64,000 bases of DNA from Streptomyces mexicanus (GCF_902506575.1 NZ_LR732544.1:5415420-5479419), one strand, 5' to 3'. Positions 44,558-53,985 are shown, numbered from the stretch's first letter. A program made the numbers and translations. The notes: generated from the sequence alone by a model not told the origin.

Positions 44558-45382
44558 ATGGCTCCCACCGACGCCGGCGCCGCCACCCGGCACGCCCCGG
44601 CCGGCACCGTCCCCTGCCGTCCCGACGAGGACGCCCCGTCCGGCACCACCCCGAGCCGGCCCGACCAGGACCTCCCGAAGACCAGCACCCGTTCCCGCAC
44701 CGAGCCGCCCGGGACGGGCACCGACGGCGAGGACACGCTCGACATGCGGCTGCCCGACGGCTTCGGCTCGCTCCACGCCGAGATCACCGGGATCGGCACG
44801 CTGCCCACGCCCGATCTCCTGGACGGCGTCGGTGGCTGGGGTGCGCGGCGCACCCCCGTCGGCTCCTTCCAGCTGGTCCCGGCCCGGATCGAACGTGACC
44901 TTCCGGTCATCAGCCGCTGGATGAACGACCCCGCCGTGGCCGAGTTCTGGCAGCTGGCCGGGGACCAGAGCGTGACCGAGGCCCATCTGCGCGCGCAGCT
45001 GGACGGTGACGGACGCAGCGTGCCCTGCCTCGGACTGCTGGAGGGCAGGCCGATGAGCTACTGGGAGATCTACCGGGCCGACCTCGACCCGCTGGCCCGC
45101 CACTACCCGGCCCGGCCCCACGACACCGGCGTCCACCTCCTCATCGGCAGCGTCACCGACCGCGCGCGAGGGATCGGCAGCGCGCTGCTCCGTGCCGTGG
45201 CCGACCTCGTCCTCGACCGGCGCTTCGCCTGTTCCCGTGTCGTGGCGGAGCCCGACCTGCGCAACACGCCCTCCGTGGCCGCCTTCCTGACCGCCGGGTT
45301 CCGGTTCTCGGCGGAGGTGGACCTGCCCGACAAGCGGGCCGCTCTCATGATCCGCGACCGGTCCTTGCGCGAGGTGCTGTGA
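44558..45382 (+). CDS. Siderophore N-acyltransferase (IucB/AlcE-like GNAT)
   Basis: The protein has 274 residues. ATG 44558 follows GAGAGGAGC. After a Pro/Thr/Asp-rich N-terminal 80 residues comes FQLVPARIERDLPVISRWMNDPAVAEFWQLAGDQ, PMSYWEIYRADLDPLARHY and GVHLLIGSVTDRARGIGSALLRAVADLVL, the Acetyltransf_8 pattern of hydroxamate-siderophore acyltransferases, which acylate an N-hydroxylated diamine. Its usual partner, an NIS synthetase, is truncated here, so the enzyme is probably an orphan from a decayed siderophore cluster. Confidence 0.87.
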   Translation: MAPTDAGAATRHAPAGTVPCRPDEDAPSGTTPSRPDQDLPKTSTRSRTEPPGTGTDGEDTLDMRLPDGFGSLHAEITGIGTLPTPDLLDGVGGWGARRTPVGSFQLVPARIERDLPVISRWMNDPAVAEFWQLAGDQSVTEAHLRAQLDGDGRSVPCLGLLEGRPMSYWEIYRADLDPLARHYPARPHDTGVHLLIGSVTDRARGIGSALLRAVADLVLDRRFACSRVVAEPDLRNTPSVAAFLTAGFRFSAEVDLPDKRAALMIRDRSLREVL

Positions 45383-45476
45383 GGACCCGGCCGGCGGGGC
45401 GCGCGTCCTGTGCCGCTGCGCATGTCCCGGGCTCGGTCGCCCGTTTGTCAGTCCCGAGCCGTAGGGTGGTCGAGCT

Positions 45477-47477
45477 ATGACGAAGCCCTCTCTCCCCGAA
45501 CTCCTGCATGCCGCCGTCGCAGCCGTCGGCGGTACGGAGCGCCCCGGCCAGGTGACCATGGCCCAAGCCGTCGCCGACGCCATCGACGACGGCTCGCACC
45601 TGCTGGTCCAGGCGGGGACCGGCACCGGAAAGTCCCTCGGCTACCTCGTGCCCGCGCTGGCCCACGGGGAGCGGGTCGTCGTGGCGACGGCCACGCTGGC
45701 CCTGCAGCGCCAGCTCGTGGAGCGCGACCTGCCGCGCACGGTCGAGGCGCTGCATCCGCTGCTGCGGCGCCGTCCCGAGTTCGCGATGCTCAAGGGCCGG
45801 TCGAACTACCTGTGCCTGCACCGGCTGCACGAGGGCGTCCCGCAGGACGAGGAGGACGGCCTGTTCGACCAGTTCGAGGCGGCGGCGCCCACCAGCAAGC
45901 TGGGCCAGGACCTGCTGCGGCTGCGGGACTGGGCGGACGAGACCGAATCCGGCGACCGTGACGACCTCACCCCCGGGGTCTCCGACCGGGCCTGGTCCCA
46001 GGTGTCGGTGTCCTCCCGCGAGTGCCTGGGCGCCACGAAGTGCGCCTACGGCGCCGAGTGCTTCGCCGAGATGGCACGCGAGCGCGCCAAGCTCGCCGAG
46101 GTCGTCGTCACCAACCACGCGCTGCTGGCGATCGACGCCATCGAGGGCGCCCCGGTCCTCCCGCAGCACGAGGTGCTGATCGTCGACGAGGCGCACGAGC
46201 TGGTCTCACGGGTGACCGGCGTCGCCACCGGCGAACTCACCCCCGGACAGGTCAACCGCGCGGTGCGCCGCGCGGCCAAACTCGTCAACGAGAAGGCCGC
46301 CGACCAGCTGCAGACAGCCGCCGAGGGCTTCGAACGGCTGATGGAGCTGGCCCTGCCCGGCCGCCTGGAGGAGATCCCCGAGGACCTCGGGTACGCGCTC
46401 ATGGCGCTGCGCGACGCCGCCCGCACCGTCATCACGGCCCTCGGTACCACCCGGGACAAGTCGGTCCAGGACGAGGACGCGGTCCGCAAGCAGGCACTGG
46501 CCTCCGTGGAGAACGTGCACGACGTGGCGGAGCGGATCACCAACGGCTCCGAATGGGACGTCGTCTGGTACGAGCGGCACGACCGCTTCGGCGCCTCGCT
46601 GCGGGTGGCCCCGATGTCCGTGTCCGGCCTGCTGCGGGAGAAGCTGTTCACGGACCGCTCCGTCGTCCTGACCTCCGCGACCCTCAAGCTCGGCGGTGAC
46701 TTCAACGGGGTCGCCGCCTCGCTCGGGCTGGCCCCGGAGGGCTCGGAGGGCGACGACACGCCGCACTGGAAGGGCGTGGACGTCGGTTCGCCCTTCGACT
46801 ACCGCAAGCAGGGCATCCTGTACGTCGCCAAGCATCTGGCCCGCCCCGCACGGGACGGCGACCGCGCGGACATGCTCGACGAGCTGACGGAGCTGATCCA
46901 GGCCGCGGGCGGGCGGACGCTCGGACTGTTCTCCTCCATGCGCGCGGCCCAGCTCGCCGCGGAGGAGCTGCGCGGCCGGATCCCCCAGTACCCGATCCTG
47001 CTGCAGGGCGAGGAGACCCTCGGGGAGCTGATCAAGAACTTCGCGGCCGACCCGCGGACGTGCCTCTTCGGCACGCTCTCCCTCTGGCAGGGTGTGGACG
47101 TGCCCGGCCCCAGCTGCCAGCTGGTGGTCATGGACAAGATCCCGTTCCCGCGCCCCGACGACCCGCTGATGAGCGCCCGCCAGAAGGCGGTCGAGGACGC
47201 GGGCGGCAACGGGTTCATGGCGGTCGCCGCGACCCCCGCGGCGCTGCTGATGGCGCAGGGCGCGGGGCGCCTCGTACGGGCCTCGGGCGATCGCGGGGTG
47301 GTCGCCGTACTGGATCCGCGGCTGGCCACGGCGCGGTACGGAAGCTATCTGAAGGCGTCGCTGCCGGACTTCTGGTACACCACCGACCGCAGTCAGGTGC
47401 GCAGGTCGCTGGCGGCCATCGATGCCGCGGCCCGGCAGGCGGAACAGCAGCCGGAGGCGGCGGCGTCGGCGACATGA
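45477..47477 (+). CDS. dinG: DinG/XPD-type ATP-dependent DNA helicase
   Basis: The protein has 666 residues, superfamily 2. Walker A GTGTGKS (47-53), DEAH (about 236-240, in LIVDEAHEL), then SVVLTSATL and GRLVRASGDRG (motif VI). Four cysteines (YLC, ECLGATKC and AYGAEC) fit the iron-sulfur cluster of XPD-like helicases that unwind 5'-3' in DNA repair. Length and order match the actinobacterial DinG homologue next to lexA. ATG 45477 has a weak site. It ends at a very strong hairpin. Confidence 0.93.
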   Translation: MTKPSLPELLHAAVAAVGGTERPGQVTMAQAVADAIDDGSHLLVQAGTGTGKSLGYLVPALAHGERVVVATATLALQRQLVERDLPRTVEALHPLLRRRPEFAMLKGRSNYLCLHRLHEGVPQDEEDGLFDQFEAAAPTSKLGQDLLRLRDWADETESGDRDDLTPGVSDRAWSQVSVSSRECLGATKCAYGAECFAEMARERAKLAEVVVTNHALLAIDAIEGAPVLPQHEVLIVDEAHELVSRVTGVATGELTPGQVNRAVRRAAKLVNEKAADQLQTAAEGFERLMELALPGRLEEIPEDLGYALMALRDAARTVITALGTTRDKSVQDEDAVRKQALASVENVHDVAERITNGSEWDVVWYERHDRFGASLRVAPMSVSGLLREKLFTDRSVVLTSATLKLGGDFNGVAASLGLAPEGSEGDDTPHWKGVDVGSPFDYRKQGILYVAKHLARPARDGDRADMLDELTELIQAAGGRTLGLFSSMRAAQLAAEELRGRIPQYPILLQGEETLGELIKNFAADPRTCLFGTLSLWQGVDVPGPSCQLVVMDKIPFPRPDDPLMSARQKAVEDAGGNGFMAVAATPAALLMAQGAGRLVRASGDRGVVAVLDPRLATARYGSYLKASLPDFWYTTDRSQVRRSLAAIDAAARQAEQQPEAAASAT

Positions 47478-47507
47478 CCGTCCCCCGGCGCCGGTGTGGT
47501 CGTGGCG

Positions 47508-47561
47508 CTGGCCGTGGTCGCGGGGGTGGCCGTGGTCGCGGGGGTGGCCGTGGTCGCGGGG
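47508..47561. repeat. Three 18-bp tandem repeats after dinG
   Basis: GTGGCCGTGGTCGCGGGG is repeated about three times just past the dinG stop and runs into the terminator stem. The rest of the gap 47478-47886 (409 bases) holds two hairpins and no gene. Confidence 0.75.
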
Positions 47562-47597
47562 TAGCCTGACCCGCAGCCGGGTCAGGCTACCCCGCGA
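47554..47597. terminator. Hairpin terminator with 20-bp perfect stem
   Basis: A 20-bp perfect stem (47554-47573 with 47578-47597) around a CAGC loop, about 80 bases after dinG. Works in both directions; between convergent dinG and lexA. Confidence 0.9.
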
Positions 47598-47815
47598 CCC
47601 CACACGCCTTGAGACCGGGCGGACGGCAGGCACCGAGGCACGGCAGGGCGTCGAGTCAGACAGGACATCGAGTCCCTCAGGCCCATCGAGGGACAGCGGG
47701 ATGCCCGCAGGCTGTCGAGGCACAGGGCCGCGGCGAGCCGTCGGCACAGCACGGCCGGGGCGTCCGCCGGCCTCCCACGCGCAGCACAAGGTCGGGATCC
47801 GGCCGCACAGCACAA

Positions 47816-47847
47816 GGCCCCGGAACCGGCGCAGGGGTTCCGGGGCC
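47816..47847 (-). terminator. Hairpin terminator after lexA
   Basis: A 12-bp stem GGCCCCGGAACC/GGTTCCGGGGCC with an 8-base loop, 39 bases beyond the lexA stop. Confidence 0.8.
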
Positions 47848-47886
47848 CGATCGAGGGGGCGGTCGGTGAGCCGTCCGCGGCGTCGC

Positions 47887-48663
47887 TCAGACGCGCCGCA
47901 GGACCGCCACCACCTTGCCGAGGATGGTCGCGTCGTCGCCCGGGATCGGGTCGTAGGCCGCGTTGTGCGGGAGGAGCCAGACATGGCCGTCCTCGCGCTT
48001 GAACCGCTTGACGGTGGCCTCGCCGTCGATCATGGCGGCCACGATGTCGCCGTTCTCGGCGACCTGCTGGCGGCGGACCGTCACCCAGTCGCCGTCGCAG
48101 ATCGCGGCCTCGATCATCGAGTCGCCGACGACCTTCAGGACGAACAGCTCGCCGTCACCGACCAGCTGCCGGGGGAGAGGGAAGACGTCCTCGACCGATT
48201 CCTCGGCGAGGATCGGCCCACCGGCGGCGATCCGGCCGACCAGCGGCACGTACGAGGCGGCCGGCTTGCCCACGGTGTCCGTGGGCTGGAGGGGAGCGGC
48301 CTGGTCGGAGCCGCGGACCTCGTACGCGCGCGGGCGGTGCGGGTCGCGGCGGAGGAAGCCCTTGCGCTCGAGCGCCATGAGCTGGTGGGCCACCGACGAG
48401 GTGCTGGACAGGCCGACGGCCTGGCCGATCTCGCGCATGGACGGCGGGTAGCCGCGCCGCTGCACGGAGTCCCTGATGACCTCGATGACCCGGCGCTGCC
48501 GTTCGGTGAGGCCCGAGCTGTCCGCCCGGATGCCTGGAGGTCGGCCCGGCAGGGAGCGCTTGTGCCCCTCGGGATTCGCGGCTTCGTTCATCGCATGTAC
48601 CGGCTCGAGTCGGCCCGGGCGGTCCTGGGCAGTGATGGTGGCACTGTCTGCGGTGGTGGTCAC
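47887..48663 (-). CDS. lexA: LexA repressor of the SOS response
   Basis: The protein has 258 residues from GTG 48663 (site GAGAGGGG); an internal ATG at codon 25 is possible but the longer form matches the Streptomyces N-terminus as I recall it. Winged helix: GYPPSMREIGQAVGLSSTSSVAHQL (71-95). Cleavage site A147-G148 in RIAAGGPI, catalytic Ser182 (VVGDSMIEA) and Lys219 (TVKRF) are intact. It binds SOS boxes and self-cleaves on RecA filaments. Convergent with dinG, divergent from nrdR. A probable SOS box upstream points to autoregulation. Confidence 0.97.
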   Translation of the reverse strand: MTTTADSATITAQDRPGRLEPVHAMNEAANPEGHKRSLPGRPPGIRADSSGLTERQRRVIEVIRDSVQRRGYPPSMREIGQAVGLSSTSSVAHQLMALERKGFLRRDPHRPRAYEVRGSDQAAPLQPTDTVGKPAASYVPLVGRIAAGGPILAEESVEDVFPLPRQLVGDGELFVLKVVGDSMIEAAICDGDWVTVRRQQVAENGDIVAAMIDGEATVKRFKREDGHVWLLPHNAAYDPIPGDDATILGKVVAVLRRV

Positions 48664-48724
48664 GTCGGCCCCTCTCGGTGGTCTCCCTCCGGCACAACGG
48701 TAGTTGCTTTCGAAAGGTTGCGCC

Positions 48725-48736
48725 AAACACACGTTC
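48725..48736 (-). promoter_or_regulatory. LexA (SOS) box upstream of lexA
   Basis: On the minus strand TCGAACGTGTGTTTGG contains GAAC-N4-GTTT, one base from the actinobacterial SOS consensus GAAC-N4-GTTC, 62 bases before the GTG. Expected to give autorepression. Confidence 0.65.
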
Positions 48737-49312
48737 GAGTGAAAAAGCGCGGATTGCCTGTCTTGATCTTGTAACTGGGTGTATGGGTTACGCGGTGTCC
48801 GGCGGACAAAAGCCCCTATTGCTGTACTCTTCACCGCCGGGGTGCGCTCCGTTCCCGGGCGCCGCCCCAGTCTGCCATCCGCAGGTTCGTCAACCGAGAG
48901 CGCATCCCCGGTCTGTCGCGGAGTCGCACGCGTTTTCCGCGTGTCTTCCGCGCGGTGCTCACGGGATCTCCGTACGGTTGCGCTCGGCGTGTCCGCGCCT
49001 GCGCGCGATCCGTGCCGCGTGCCGGCGGTGTGCCTGCGGCCGCATCACGAGTGCGTCCCCGGCGCAGGGCGCGTCCGCGTCCGGCCGCTTCGAGGGGTTG
49101 TGACGCAGAGCGCACAGTGTGACCCTGACGCGGTTCGCGGCACAGGGCGCACGGGGCGCGGGTCGGTCGCCCGGCCGTGGCCCCACGGGCGCCTGCGGCA
49201 CCTCCGGGGGCGGAGTGCCGCCGATGTGTCGCGGCCGTCCCGGCGCCCTCCGGCGCGCGCCTCGCCGCCGCCCCGCGCGACACGCGCCTCTCCCGGCCCG
49301 TCTTCATGCCGA

Positions 49313-49359
49313 TCCCTACATGTAGTGGTTGGATGGCTACGGCAGCCCAGAAGTTGTGT
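49313..49359 (+). promoter_or_regulatory. Two NrdR boxes upstream of nrdRJ
   Basis: Box 1 (49313-49328) has core CTACATGTAG, a perfect dyad; box 2 (49344-49359) has CCAGAAGTTG followed by TGT. Compared with the NrdR consensus acaCwAtATaTwGtgt, the first is close and the second weaker. Centres are 31 bp apart, three helical turns, as in known NrdR sites. Predicted repression of nrdRJ by NrdR-dATP. Confidence 0.7.
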
Positions 49360-49467
49360 TCCCCCGGGTCTGCGGGCCCGCGAACATCGCCTATGCTTGG
49401 GGCTGCTTCGCGGGGCCTGTGAGTCCCAGCGAGGCTATTGAGTCTGCTGTGAGGAGGGTTGGAGTCC

Positions 49468-50028
49468 ATGCACTGCCCCTTCTGCAGGCACCCCGACAGT
49501 CGCGTCGTCGACAGCCGCACGGCCGACGACGGCACGTCGATCCGCAGGCGCCGCCAGTGCCCTGACTGCTCCCGCCGGTTCACCACCGTGGAAACGTGCT
49601 CACTCATGGTGGTCAAGCGGTCCGGAGTCACCGAGCCTTTCAGCCGCACCAAGGTGATCAACGGTGTGCGCAAGGCGTGCCAGGGCCGGCCCGTCACCGA
49701 GGACGCGCTCGCCCAGCTCGGCCAGCGGGTCGAGGAGGCGGTGCGGGCCAGCGGCAGCGCCGAGGTGGCCGCCCACGACGTGGGGCTGGCCATACTCGGC
49801 CCGCTGCGGGAACTCGACCTCGTGGCCTACCTGCGGTTCGCGTCCGTGTACCGGGCGTTCGACTCGCTGGAGGACTTCGAGGCCGCCATCGCGGAACTCA
49901 GGGAAGGCGCGCGAGGCCCCGCCGCGCAGCAGGAGGGCGGCGACGGCGCCGTCGCGGGGAGCCAGGAAGACGATCGCGGGCGCGCGGGGACGGCTGAGGT
50001 CCCCGAGCCCGCACGCGCCGCCGACTGA
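49468..50028 (+). CDS. nrdR: Transcriptional repressor NrdR
   Basis: The protein has 186 residues. Zinc ribbon C3-C6 and C31-C34 (MHCPFC...CPDC), then an ATP-cone domain (VVKRSGVTEPFSRTKVINGVRKACQGRPV). It senses dATP/ATP and represses ribonucleotide reductase operons. ATG 49468 follows GGAGGGTTGGAG. The C-terminal 45 residues are a low-complexity acidic tail longer than in E. coli. First gene of the nrdR-nrdJ operon, 161 bases before nrdJ. Confidence 0.97.
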   Translation: MHCPFCRHPDSRVVDSRTADDGTSIRRRRQCPDCSRRFTTVETCSLMVVKRSGVTEPFSRTKVINGVRKACQGRPVTEDALAQLGQRVEEAVRASGSAEVAAHDVGLAILGPLRELDLVAYLRFASVYRAFDSLEDFEAAIAELREGARGPAAQQEGGDGAVAGSQEDDRGRAGTAEVPEPARAAD

Positions 50029-50189
50029 TCGGCGGGCCGGTCCGGACGCGCGTCCGGCCCGGCTCAGCGGCGGCGAGGAAGACGGTTGCGGGCGGCAGCG
50101 ACTGAGGGTGCCCGCAGCACCAGACAGAACACCGTGTCTCCGGAACATCGGGGCACTTCAGGGCGTTTTTGCCCGTACAGGGAGGCGGC

Positions 50190-53078
50190 ATGACAGAGAC
50201 GGCGAGCGGTCCGGCACGAGGTTCCCGAGCCAAGGGCGCGAAGGCGGGGAACAAGGGGCTGCAGATCGAGCGCATCCACACCACCCCCGGCGTACACCCG
50301 TACGACGAGGTGGTCTGGGAGCGCCGTGACGTCGTCATGACCAACTGGCGCGACGGCTCGGTCAACTTCGAGCAGCGTGGCGTCGAGTTCCCCGACTTCT
50401 GGTCGGTGAACGCGGTCAACATCGTCACCAGCAAGTACTTCCGCGGTGCCGTCGGCACCCCGCAGCGCGAGACCAGCCTGAAGCAGCTGATCGACCGCAT
50501 CGTGAAGACGTACCGCAAGGCCGGTGAGGACAACAAGTACTTCGCCTCGCCCGCCGACGCCGAGATCTTCGAGCACGAGCTGGCCTACGCCCTCCTGCAC
50601 CAGATCTTCAGCTTCAACAGCCCCGTCTGGTTCAACGTCGGCACCAAGCAGCCCCAGCAGGTCTCCGCCTGCTTCATCCTGTCCGTCGACGACTCCATGG
50701 AGTCGATCCTCGACTGGTACAAGGAAGAGGGCATGATCTTCAAGGGCGGCTCCGGCGCCGGCCTGAACCTCTCCCGGATCCGCTCCTCCAAGGAGCTGCT
50801 CTCCTCCGGCGGCAACGCCTCCGGCCCGGTCTCCTTCATGCGCGGCGCCGACGCCTCCGCCGGCACCATCAAGTCCGGTGGTGCCACCCGCCGCGCCGCC
50901 AAGATGGTCATCCTCGACGTCGACCACCCCGACATCGAGGACTTCATCGAGACCAAGGTCAAGGAGGAGGAGAAGATCCGCGCCCTGCGCGACGCGGGCT
51001 TCGACATGGACCTCGGCGGCGAGGACATCACCTCCGTCCAGTACCAGAACGCCAACAACTCGGTCCGGGTCAACGACGAGTTCATGAAGGCGGTCGAGCA
51101 GGGCGGCAAGTTCGGCCTGCGGGCCCGCATGACCGGCGAGGTCATCGAGGAGGTCGACGCCAAGGCCCTCTTCCGCAAGATGGCCGAGGCCGCCTGGGCC
51201 TGCGCCGACCCGGGCATCCAGTACGACGACACGATCAACCACTGGCACACCTGCCCGGAGTCCGGCCGGATCAACGGCTCGAACCCCTGCAGCGAGTACA
51301 TGCACCTGGACAACACGTCCTGCAACCTCGCGTCGCTGAACCTGATGAAGTTCCTCAAGGACGACGGCAAGGGCAACCAGTCGTTCGAGACCGAGCGCTT
51401 CCAGAAGGTCGTCGAGCTGGTCATCACCGCGATGGACATCTCGATCTGCTTCGCGGACTTCCCGACCCAGAAGATCGGCGAGAACACCCGCGCCTTCCGC
51501 CAGCTCGGCATCGGCTACGCCAACCTCGGCGCCCTGCTGATGGCGACCGGCCACGCCTACGACTCCGACGGCGGCCGCGCCCTCGCCGGTGCCATCACCT
51601 CCCTGATGACCGGCACCGCCTACCGGCGCTCCGCCGAGCTGGCCGCGGTCGTCGGCCCCTACGACGGCTACGCCCGCAACGCCGAGCCGCACCTGCGCGT
51701 CATGAAGCAGCACTCCGACGCCAACGCCCGTGCCGTGCGCATGGACGACCTGGACACCCCGGTGTGGGCCGCCGCGACGGAGGCCTGGCAGGACGTGCTG
51801 CGCCTCGGCGAGAAGAACGGTTTCCGTAACTCCCAGGCGTCCGTCCTCGCCCCGACCGGCACCATCGGCCTGGCCATGTCCTGCGACACCACCGGTGTCG
51901 AGCCCGACCTCGCCCTGGTCAAGTTCAAGAAGCTGGTCGGCGGCGGCTCGATGCAGATCGTCAACGGCACCGTCCCGCAGGCCCTGCGCCGCCTGGGCTA
52001 CCAGGAGGAGCAGATCGAGGCGATCGTCGCCCACATCGCCGAGCACGGCAACGTCATCGACGCGCCGGGCCTGAAGCAGGAGCACTACGAGGTGTTCGAC
52101 TGCGCGATGGGCGAGCGGGCCATCTCCCCGATGGGCCACGTCCGCATGATGGCCGCCATCCAGCCCTGGATCTCCGGCGCCATCTCCAAGACGGTCAACA
52201 TGCCGGAGTCGGCGACCGTCGAGGAGGTCGAGGAGATCTACTTCGAGGCGTGGAAGCTGGGCGTCAAGGCGCTGGCGATCTACCGCGACAACTGCAAGGT
52301 CGGCCAGCCGCTGTCCGCCAAGAAGAAGGAATCGGCCGCGGAGAAGACGGAGACCGAGGAGGTCCAGGCCAAGGTCGAGAAGGTCGTCGAGTACCGCCCG
52401 GTCCGCAAGCGCCTGCCCAAGGGCCGTCCGGGCATCACCACCTCCTTCACCGTCGGCGGCGCCGAGGGCTACATGACCGCCAACTCCTACCCCGACGACG
52501 GTCTCGGTGAGGTCTTCCTGAAGATGTCCAAGCAGGGCTCGACCCTGGCGGGCATGATGGACGCCTTCTCCATCGCCGTCTCGGTGGGCCTGCAGTACGG
52601 CGTGCCGCTGGAGACGTACGTCTCGAAGTTCACCAACATGCGCTTCGAGCCGGCCGGTATGACGGACGACCCCGACGTGCGGATGGCGCAGTCGATCGTC
52701 GACTACATCTTCCGCCGCCTGGCGCTGGACTTCCTGCCCTTCGAGACCCGCTCCGCACTCGGCATCCACTCCGCCGAGGAGCGCCAGCGCCACCTGGAGA
52801 CCGGCTCCTACGAGCCGATCGACGAGGAGGTCGACGTCGAGGGCCTGGCCCAGTCGGCGCCGCGCCAGACCGACCTGAAGGCCGTCGGCACGCCGAAGGC
52901 CGAGGCGGAGGCGGCCGCGCCCGCCCCGAAGCAGGCGCACACCAACGCCGAGCTGGTGGAGATGCAGCTGGGCATCCAGGCGGACGCCCCGCTGTGCTTC
53001 TCCTGCGGCACCAAGATGCAGCGGGCCGGCTCCTGCTACATCTGCGAGGGTTGCGGCTCGACCAGCGGCTGCAGCTGA
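50190..53078 (+). CDS. nrdJ: Class II (adenosylcobalamin-dependent) ribonucleotide reductase
   Basis: The protein has 962 residues and is complete. It makes dNDPs using adenosylcobalamin, independent of oxygen. It has FNSPVWFNVG, GGSGAGLNLSRIR, NPCSEYMHLDNTSCNL (active-site loop), and SVLAPTGTIGLAMSCDTTG. A linker with Lys/Glu repeats (about 705-740) precedes the late barrel region, and the C-terminus has a cysteine-rich ribbon (CFSCGTK, CYICEGC, GCS) that includes the redox-shuttle cysteines. ATG 50190 has GGGAGGCGGC. Codon use is highly biased to C, suggesting strong expression. Confidence 0.97.
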   Translation: MTETASGPARGSRAKGAKAGNKGLQIERIHTTPGVHPYDEVVWERRDVVMTNWRDGSVNFEQRGVEFPDFWSVNAVNIVTSKYFRGAVGTPQRETSLKQLIDRIVKTYRKAGEDNKYFASPADAEIFEHELAYALLHQIFSFNSPVWFNVGTKQPQQVSACFILSVDDSMESILDWYKEEGMIFKGGSGAGLNLSRIRSSKELLSSGGNASGPVSFMRGADASAGTIKSGGATRRAAKMVILDVDHPDIEDFIETKVKEEEKIRALRDAGFDMDLGGEDITSVQYQNANNSVRVNDEFMKAVEQGGKFGLRARMTGEVIEEVDAKALFRKMAEAAWACADPGIQYDDTINHWHTCPESGRINGSNPCSEYMHLDNTSCNLASLNLMKFLKDDGKGNQSFETERFQKVVELVITAMDISICFADFPTQKIGENTRAFRQLGIGYANLGALLMATGHAYDSDGGRALAGAITSLMTGTAYRRSAELAAVVGPYDGYARNAEPHLRVMKQHSDANARAVRMDDLDTPVWAAATEAWQDVLRLGEKNGFRNSQASVLAPTGTIGLAMSCDTTGVEPDLALVKFKKLVGGGSMQIVNGTVPQALRRLGYQEEQIEAIVAHIAEHGNVIDAPGLKQEHYEVFDCAMGERAISPMGHVRMMAAIQPWISGAISKTVNMPESATVEEVEEIYFEAWKLGVKALAIYRDNCKVGQPLSAKKKESAAEKTETEEVQAKVEKVVEYRPVRKRLPKGRPGITTSFTVGGAEGYMTANSYPDDGLGEVFLKMSKQGSTLAGMMDAFSIAVSVGLQYGVPLETYVSKFTNMRFEPAGMTDDPDVRMAQSIVDYIFRRLALDFLPFETRSALGIHSAEERQRHLETGSYEPIDEEVDVEGLAQSAPRQTDLKAVGTPKAEAEAAAPAPKQAHTNAELVEMQLGIQADAPLCFSCGTKMQRAGSCYICEGCGSTSGCS

Positions 53079-53112
53079 TCGTTCAGCCGTCCGTGAGCGC
53101 GTGACGGCGCTG

Positions 53113-53147
53113 GGGTGGGGTGTCCGCGGCGCGCGGGCACCCCACCC
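53113..53147 (+). terminator. Hairpin terminator after nrdJ
   Basis: GGGTGGGGTG pairs with CACCCCACCC (10 bp), continued inside by CCGCG/CGCGG with one G-T pair; 35 bases after the nrdJ stop. Confidence 0.8.
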
Positions 53148-53295
53148 GTCCGTTCGGCCGCAGTGGCCGGAAGACGAGCCGATCTGCCCGGCCCCGCCTT
53201 ACCCCGCCCGACCCCCTCCGATCCCTCGGTGATCTGGTGATCAGCAGACTCGGAGGACGCCGACCACGGCCGGCGGGACTCATGGTCGGCGGGGG

Positions 53296-53829
53296 CTACG
53301 ACCGGCGGGCGCGGCCCATGTTCTGGGCAAAGGCGGCCGGGTCGCCGTCGAAGCCGTGCACGCCCGGGGGGAAGACCCAGGCACCGGACGCGTCGCGGAC
53401 GAACTCGGCGACCGTGGCCGCGCTCGCCCCCAGCACCCCGCCGAAGTCGTCCTCGGCGAGAACGGTGTAGCCCTCGCGGATGCGCAGGCCGGGGGAGCGC
53501 ACGTCGACGAACGTACGGTGTCCACCCTGCTGCTGGATCACCACTCCGGCCACCACGCGCGCGTACCGGGCGTCCAGCCGGTCCAGCTCGACGGTCATGA
53601 CCTCGTCCCAGCCGAAGCCCTTGCCGTCCTGGCTGTCCCGGTTGAGGTGGATCGTGCCGTCGGGGGACCGGCTGTCGAAGTGCACCAGGTAGGCCGGATC
53701 ACCGTAGGGATCGCTCTGCGGGAACGTGGCCGCCACGATGTCCAGATCGGTGGCCGGCGCTCCGGCCGGACTCGGGTCCCACTTGACGGCGATCTCGATC
53801 GTGCGGATGCCCTTGCTGAGCCCGCTCAC
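53296..53829 (-). CDS. TerD-family protein
   Basis: The protein has 177 residues from GTG 53829 (site GGGGGAG). It begins SGLSKGIRTIEIAVKWDPSPAG and has DLDIVAATF, GDPAYLVHFDSRSPDGTIHLNRDSQDGKGFGWDEVMTVELDRLD, the calcium-binding TerD core with its acidic strands. TerD-like proteins act in tellurite or general stress response and in Streptomyces often occur in several copies; this one is not next to other ter genes. It converges with nrdJ. Its specific role is unknown. Confidence 0.88.
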   Translation of the reverse strand: MSGLSKGIRTIEIAVKWDPSPAGAPATDLDIVAATFPQSDPYGDPAYLVHFDSRSPDGTIHLNRDSQDGKGFGWDEVMTVELDRLDARYARVVAGVVIQQQGGHRTFVDVRSPGLRIREGYTVLAEDDFGGVLGASAATVAEFVRDASGAWVFPPGVHGFDGDPAAFAQNMGRARRS

Positions 53830-53985
53830 CGGACTCCCCCTTCCCCGGTCCCGTGCGCCCCGTCCTGCCCCAACCTCCTGGAGCCGGGCGCTGGTTGCCA
53901 TCGTGCCATGGGCGCGGCGGTGCTCGCGCGGGCGCCGTCCCCGCGACAGTGACCGACGCCACGCCCAGGGCCTTACCATGGCGCG

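Larger units (their letters stand above)
48664..49467. other. Long intergenic region between lexA and nrdR
   Basis: 804 bases with no gene I can support; several open frames exist but have no protein-like composition or ribosome sites. It contains the lexA SOS box and, near the right end, two NrdR boxes (both listed). I saw no B12-box motif GCCACTG, so a cobalamin riboswitch is not evident. Confidence 0.6.

Noticed and set aside
48779..49441. Small protein gene between lexA and nrdR
   Set aside because: Arg/Ala/Pro-rich composition in every frame, no ribosome site, and it would cover regulatory sites.
48664..49467. Cobalamin riboswitch before nrdRJ
   Set aside because: No B12-box motif or the conserved core was seen. 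NrdR boxes explain control of this B12-dependent enzyme operon.
50064..52940. Long minus-strand frame opposite nrdJ
   Set aside because: It is a GC-bias shadow of a highly expressed gene, with Leu/Gly/His/Val low-complexity composition and no ribosome site.
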